This document shows positions 1-6,000 of a stretch of 7,571 nt of DNA, one piece after another. A model generated the notes under the pieces. It searched no databases. It saw nothing but the letters and a program-made list of their open reading frames with translations, and was not told where the DNA came from. The stretch is from contig PMLF01000016.1 in NCBI GenBank assembly GCA_003158755.1, positions 17,904 through 25,474 of the forward strand. Reading direction: 5' to 3'. Every line of letters starts with the position of its first letter. Position 1 is the stretch's first letter. This DNA is from Elusimicrobiota bacterium (GTDB lineage Bacteria; Elusimicrobiota; Elusimicrobia; FEN-1173). A program made the position numbers and the translations under genes.

Positions 1-40
1 CGATGGAACAGGTGGATTGGTCCCAATCCACCTTGCCGTT
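1..40 (-). repeat. Family B unit B10 (only the first 13 residues in the window)
   Basis: N-G-K-V-D-W-D-Q-S-T-C-S-I is a clear opening strand, showing that the array continues past the left edge of the window. Confidence 0.8.
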
Positions 41-3000
41 TTGCGATACGGACGCCAAAAGACCCGTCAAGAGCGATTGCAAACCGGAGTCGGACAGCTT
101 GTTGATGGCCGCGGTGAATTTGGCGATGAGGCCCGAAACGCCGTTCGCAACACCGTCGAAATCGGCCGTGGTCAGGTTCGCCACGCCCAGGGCGGCGGCC
201 AAAACGGATAGGGCCAAATCGCGGACCGCGGGATTGGACATGTTGAAGGAAAACGAGGGGAGGAGTTTCCCGCCCGTCGGACTGCATCCCAACGCGAGGT
301 GCCCCAGGAGGTTGTGTCGAGCGTCCACCACGGCCAGGGACACCTGGAAGAAGAGTTTCCCGGTGTCCGGATTCACACCAAACGATATGGAGGATTGGGA
401 GAGGTCCAAGCCGTTCCAGTCGGCTTGAATCAGGGTGTTCAACAAGTTTTGGAGCGCGGTTTTTATTCGGGGGTCCATGGAAGGCGAATTCACCAGCAGC
501 CCCCTCAGAATGGAAATAAAACCCGAGGCCGATTGGAACGAAATAACGGAGCCTGCCGGCGCGTAGGAAAGGCATCCGCCGAAAAGATTGTTGAGAGCGG
601 AAAAGATTTGACTCCGCACAACCGGATTGTTCAAATTCAAGGAGTAGCTGACGCCGAACCGGCCATCCGAGGCGCTGTAACTGAAGGTGGTATAAGAAAC
701 GGGGACCGCCGACCACGGGCTCGACAACCGAGCCAACGACAATTGGGAGCTTAATTTGCCGTCGGCGTCTTGCCCGATGAGAAAGGAGGAATGGAGGTAA
801 TCCACCGCACCGCCGCCCCCCACGGCCCCCAACCCCACCGCAATCGACACCAATGCGGCGGACCCCGGGTCGGTGAACTGCGACGGAGTGTTATTGCCAC
901 CCTGCCCAAGAATACCGACTCCACCGTCCAGGGACTCAAGAAGGCTCTCCGTGGTTAGGTTGTTGTTGTTTCTGGGGTACAAAGCCAAGAATAAATCATT
1001 CAAAAGGCTAAAGCTGTATCCGCGGGCATTTGAAAAGGTGACGACGGTAAATATTGAGTTGGCTAAGTTCGGCGAGAAATTCAGGAGATATTTGTTGTCC
1101 TTGGCGCTGAAATTGTAAACGATGTTCCCCAAGGTCGGCGCGCCGGCGCCCGCGACGACGGCTTTGACGGAGAAAGACGCCTGGCTCGTGATCTTGCCGT
1201 CTTTGTCCACGCCCAGGAACAACGTGGAGTTGTCCCAATCCAATTGGCCGCCGTTGGTCATGGCGTCCACGATCGCCGCCAACGCGGCTTTCATCGCCGC
1301 GGAATTGGTGGACGCGTTGATGGTGGCTATCACCCGGCCACGCACGCCTGTGTCGGTCATATTCTCCAAGTCCCGGGCGGAAACGCCCAGAAGCGCGGGC
1401 AGCATGTCGCGGGCCGCCGGATTTCCCATGTTCAGGGAAATGCCGGCTTGGAACGCGCGATCCGACGAGTTGAAGGAAACCGTAAAATTGTAAAGAACCT
1501 TTCCGTCTTCCACCACGGCCAGGGACAGTTGACTGCTCAACGCGCCGTCCGCGTCCAGCCCGATATAGAAACTGGACTGATCCACGTCCACCCGGCCTTT
1601 TTGAAGCGTACTCAAGTAGGTGTCCAGGAAGGTCTGAACCGCGCCGCCCGCCGCCGCGGCCGCGGTTGTCAGGCTCGCCAACAGCGAGGGGTTGATGGGT
1701 TGTTCATTGAAATAATCGCTAAACTTGAGGTTTAAGACGAGAAGCTTATTAAGAAAATTCATGACCCATTGCTTTACCGTAAAGTTGCTCATATTGAAAG
1801 AAACGCCGAAAGTGAATTTATTGACCTGGCTGTCAAAAGAGGCCGTGACGTATCCCACGAGTTTCCCGGCGCTGTCCGTCATAGCCAGGGAGAATTGGAT
1901 GCTGAACTTGTTCAAGTTCGTATTATTCTCAAGTTGGATGCTGGACCGATTCCAGTCCACGCCGCCGTTGGCCAAGGCTTCCAGGAACCCGATTAAAAAT
2001 TGGCTGGAAGCCGCGTCGGGATAAACGGATGAAATGGCGGCGCGGATGCTGTTGAGAAGCGTCATGTTCCCGCCGAGGTCGCTCTGCAAAGCGTCGAAGG
2101 TGGTGTAAGTGGTTCCAAAAGCCTTGTTGAACAGGGGCAGAAGGCAATTGCGGACGGACGCGTTGGCCAAATTTGGCGATAAACCGATGATCCCTGAATT
2201 CGAGATGTTGATGGTTCCCAAAAACCCGCTTTGGTTTTTGGTTCCCAGAGCAACCTCTTCCGTGCCCTTGGTCCGGTCTTTATCCAAACTATACGTCAAC
2301 GTCGTGTGGCTGAGGTCGATGACGGCGCCCTGAGTCGTCATGAGGTCCAAAATGGCTGTAATAGCGATCTGCAGGTCCGGGTCTAAAACATCAGTTCCTG
2401 TGTTGGGCTTCAGGAAATAGCTTCTGACCAATGTATCGTCCTTCAACGAGTTTTGAACTTCTTCCAAAGACCAACCCAAGCCGGTTCGGGAATTAATAAA
2501 TTCGTATAAGGTGCCGAACAACCACGGGTTGCCGGTATTGGCGGAGAAAGACAACAGGAATGTTTCGTCCTTGGCGCTGTAGGAGGCGTTCAGGTTCCCC
2601 AGAAAACCAAACCCCTCAGTTCCGATGCCCAGGGATTGCTGAACCTCGGCGTTGCCTTCCGCGTCGACGCCCAGGAAGAGGCTTGATTTGGACCAATCCA
2701 CCTGGGAGCCTCCCCAACCGAAGGGAGAATATCCTCCGTTTCCAAAAACCGCCGTGAATTGCGGTAAAAGGGTTCCGTCGCTCAGTTTCTCGTTGAGGAT
2801 GTCCGTCGTGAGAGTGTAATTAAGGCCCAAAACCGTTTGAAGGAGGGTCAAATACTTGGTCTGCATGACCGGGTTGACCAGGTTGGGCGAAAGACCGAAA
2901 GAAAACGCGTCTTTATCCGGCGAGTAGGACGCGCTCAACGAACCCAGAAGCTGTTCGTTCGCGTCCACCACGCCGATGGACAACTGCACGTTGTTGTTGC

Positions 3001-6000
3001 CCTGCGCGTCTTTCCCGATGAAGAAATTGGATTTGGACCACTGGATATGGCCCCCGTTGTCCTTGAACGCCTGTTCGAACCCGGTCAAGAGAGTCTGCAT
3101 GCTCGGATCGAGGGATTGGAACGCGGCGTTCACGACGTTGAAAAAGTTCGGGTCCGTCAGGAATTGCTGTTCGAACTGGTCGATGGCGCCGAAGGACGTG
3201 TCGTTCAAAAGTTTCTGCAAAAAGGGCACGAGGCTTTCGCGCACCGCGAGGATGGTCAGATCCGGGGACAGTCCGTAGGAGAAGGCATTGCTGCTCGAAT
3301 CCCAATTCATGACCGCGTTTCCGATGGACGTGCCGTCCGGGATCCGCAGGCCCATTTGCAGGGAGAAGAGATCGTCACCTTTGGCGTTTTTGCCCAGGCT
3401 CACCATGCCTTTGCCGCTGTCCACCCGGCCGGTGGACAGGTAGTTCATCAGGTCCGCGCCAAAATAGGAAGAGAGGTTCCCCAAAGCGCCGGTGCCGGAG
3501 GCCAGCACGTAGGCGCGCAAATCATTCATGTTTTTCACGCCCGGCGGCAAGGTAAACGTCTGGCCAAGAATGGTATTCAGAATGCTTTGGCCCCCCGGCG
3601 CAAAGAGGAGCGTGTTGATCATGGACTGGCCCAGGTCCGACGCCAGGTTCACGCTGAAACTTTCTAGGAGCCCGGACTGGCAACCGGCCTGCATCCCGGC
3701 CAAGAACACCTGGCCGGACGTGGTGTTGATCCCGTTCAAAAAAGTAATGAGGTTGGATACCAGGGTTTTGTTCGCGGACGACTGAAGGTTGGACAACCCT
3801 TTCTGGGTCAGGACCGCGCTGTAAATATAGAGACCGCCCACGGTGTAGGAAACCGTCAAGGCCAAATCGCCGTTGTCGTCCTTGGCCATGCGCAACACCC
3901 AGCCGGTTTGGGTGTCGTTGTCGTACCCCGGCAAATACATGGTGAACCCCTGCAAAACGTAGCTGGAATGCATCCCCCCCGGCACCGTCACGTAATAATA
4001 AACGCCCATGAGCCAATGGAAAAGGCTGTCGGAGTTCGCCAAAACCGCCGGGGTAAGTCTCGTATTCAATTGAGTTTCGAGATCGGTTAACGGCCCGTGT
4101 TCGGTGAAGGGCCCGTATAGGTTCGCCTCATTCGACAACGCCAAGGCCACCACGGGCTTGTTGTCGCGCAGGAACGTCAAGGTGGTTTCGGCCAGGCCGT
4201 CCTTGTCCGGGGCCACGGTGAGGGTCGCGCCGTTGTTCTTTTTGAAATCGAAGTCGGGGAAATACATCTGCGCGGATTTGAGCCAGCCTTGATCCACGAA
4301 CACGGCGGCCAGCGCGCGGAAATCGTCCGGGCTGTCGAAGGGCAGCTGGGCCAGGGCATTGGCCACGTCGGCGGCGTCTTTCACGCCATTACCGTCGATG
4401 TCGTGCATGTCTCCGAAGGAGATGTCCTTCGCGCCACCCGAGCCGTCCGTCAGGTCCAGCCCGATGGTCACGCTGCCTTTGGACTGGTCGCTGGAATCGT
4501 CCGGGGCGGAATGGAAGGTGATGTCCACCCACGCGCCGGCGTCCTTAGTGCTGGAAAGGGGCTCGCCCGGCGTTTCCGCGGTCTGGTAAAGCTCGAAAGA
4601 GAGATCGATCTGGCCCGCGTCGTCGATGGAAAGGCCGGTGAGCCACGCCCCCGCCAGCGCGGCCATTTGGTTGATTTGGGCCACGGCTTGGTCGGAGAGC
4701 GTCTCCCCGTTTATCCGGGCGCCGGTCTGGAGCGCGCCGTCCTTGATGACGTAGGACGAATCCGCGGACGAAACCGTGATGAGGGATTCGGAGTTGCTGG
4801 TGGACCCCTTGGATTCCGCGCGATGGGTGACTTTGCCGTTGGCGTCGTAGGTGATGACCTGTTCGTCGGTGTTGCTCCAGGCGGTATCGTTCGTGGACGC
4901 GCGGGTTTCTAGGTTGCCGTCGGAGTCCACCAAATGGGTGGTGTTTTGGGAATGGCTCGACCCGGACATGGCGGAGATGGAATGGATCATCTTGGCATCG
5001 CCGCCGAAGACGGCGAACCACTGCTCGGAGGTCCCGTGGCCCGTGGTGGTGCTGCCCGCGCTGGAGCTGGTGTAGGTCACGGTTTCGGTGTCGGGGTTGC
5101 CGTCGCCGTCGGCGTCCACGGTGTTGCCGGCGGCGTCGCGGATCACCACCGTCACCGTGCCGGACACAGTCGGTTCGGCCGGGGCCGCGCCGCTGATGTC
5201 CGTCGTGCCGTACCCGTGGGCGCCCACCAGCCGGCCCTGCCCGTCGTAATAGGAGAAGGTGTGGTCCACGTTGGTGTTCGTGGTCACCATCTTGCTGTCG
5301 TGGTCGGTGGAGGTGGAGATGGTGGTGTTGGTGGACTCGGCCACCAGGGCTTTGCCCTGAATGACCACGTACACCTGGTCGATCGTGCCGGTGTAGGGGT
5401 TGGAATCGCCCGTGGTATCGTCGATGCTGGCGCCCGACACCTCGCCCTCTCCCCGGGCCGAAATAAGTCGGCCCTGGTCGTCATACCGGTAGGAAACCAC
5501 CACCACCGAATGGCTGCTGGACCCGTCGTTGCCCGTGGTGTCGGAGGTGTTGATCGAAAGCGCGACCACGGGCTGGCCCTGCAGAATTATGAAACTCTGA
5601 TAAATGCTGCCCGTCGTCACACCGCCTTTCTTGGCGTCCACGTCGTCGGCGGTATTGTTGCTTGACGTGGTCCCGAACGCCGCGGCCCCCATCATTTGCG
5701 CCTGGCCGTTGTAAAAGTAGGTGGTGGTCATGGTCTGCGAGGACGTGGCCCCGGCGTTGTCCGTGCTGGCGGTGGTCGAACTCTGGGAAAGCATGGCGGG
5801 CTGACCCTGGATGACGACGTAGCGCTGGGTCAGGTTGGACGTCGTGGTCCGGGTGGTGAACGCGCCCTGCCCGTCGCCGTCGGGATCGTTGAAGACCTGT
5901 TCCCAGCTGGTGACCGTGCCGTAACCGGTAACTTTGATCAGCCGGCCCTGGCTGTCGTACACGTTGTCCATCACCGAGTGGGAGTGGCTGCCGTCCGATC

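Larger units (their letters stand above)
1..3430 (-). repeat. Family B tandem array: ten units of a ~126-residue repeat (B1-B10)
   Basis: Residues 1381-2523. Unit starts at 3430, 3055, 2713, 2329, 1966, 1597, 1252, 814, 415 and 40 give lengths of 125, 114, 128, 121, 123, 115, 146, 133 and 125 residues. Three landmarks recur in order: an opening strand G-G-x-V-D-W-S-x-S-S-x-F-x-G-x-D-x-D-G; a second strand Q-x-S-L-A-V-V-D; and, after a third strand, S-x-N-L-x-N-P-x-V-R at the end of a fourth. Then comes a 55-70 residue half with Leu-spaced helix-like segments that varies between units. I do not recognise the family. A modular beta-plus-alpha structural repeat is the safest description. Confidence 0.88.

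Noticed and set aside
3..754. Overlapping plus-strand open frames near the left edge
   Set aside because: They lie opposite units B8-B10, have no ribosome binding site of note, and no recognisable protein features. The minus-strand frame explains this DNA fully.
2837..3667. Plus-strand open frame of 276 codons
   Set aside because: It lies in exact codon register opposite the giant gene, where a stop arises only from Leu TTA, Leu CTA or Ser TCA codons in the real gene. These are rare in this GC-rich stretch. The product is rich in Arg, His, Gln and Val and shows none of the repeat structure expected of a real protein.
3522..4016. Minus-strand open frame of 164 codons rich in Arg, His and Gly
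   Set aside because: It overlaps the continuous in-frame coding sequence in a different frame, with shadow-type composition and no recognisable motif.
4367..4402. True dockerin (cellulosome-type) domain
   Set aside because: Only one calcium-type loop is visible. A dockerin has two, about 20-25 residues apart, and the following residues contain no second copy.
4934..5665. Plus-strand open frame of 243 codons
   Set aside because: Same antisense register effect opposite units A6-A8. The translation is a low-complexity Gly/Val/His/Ala string, as expected from the complement of Thr, Ser, Asp and Val codons.
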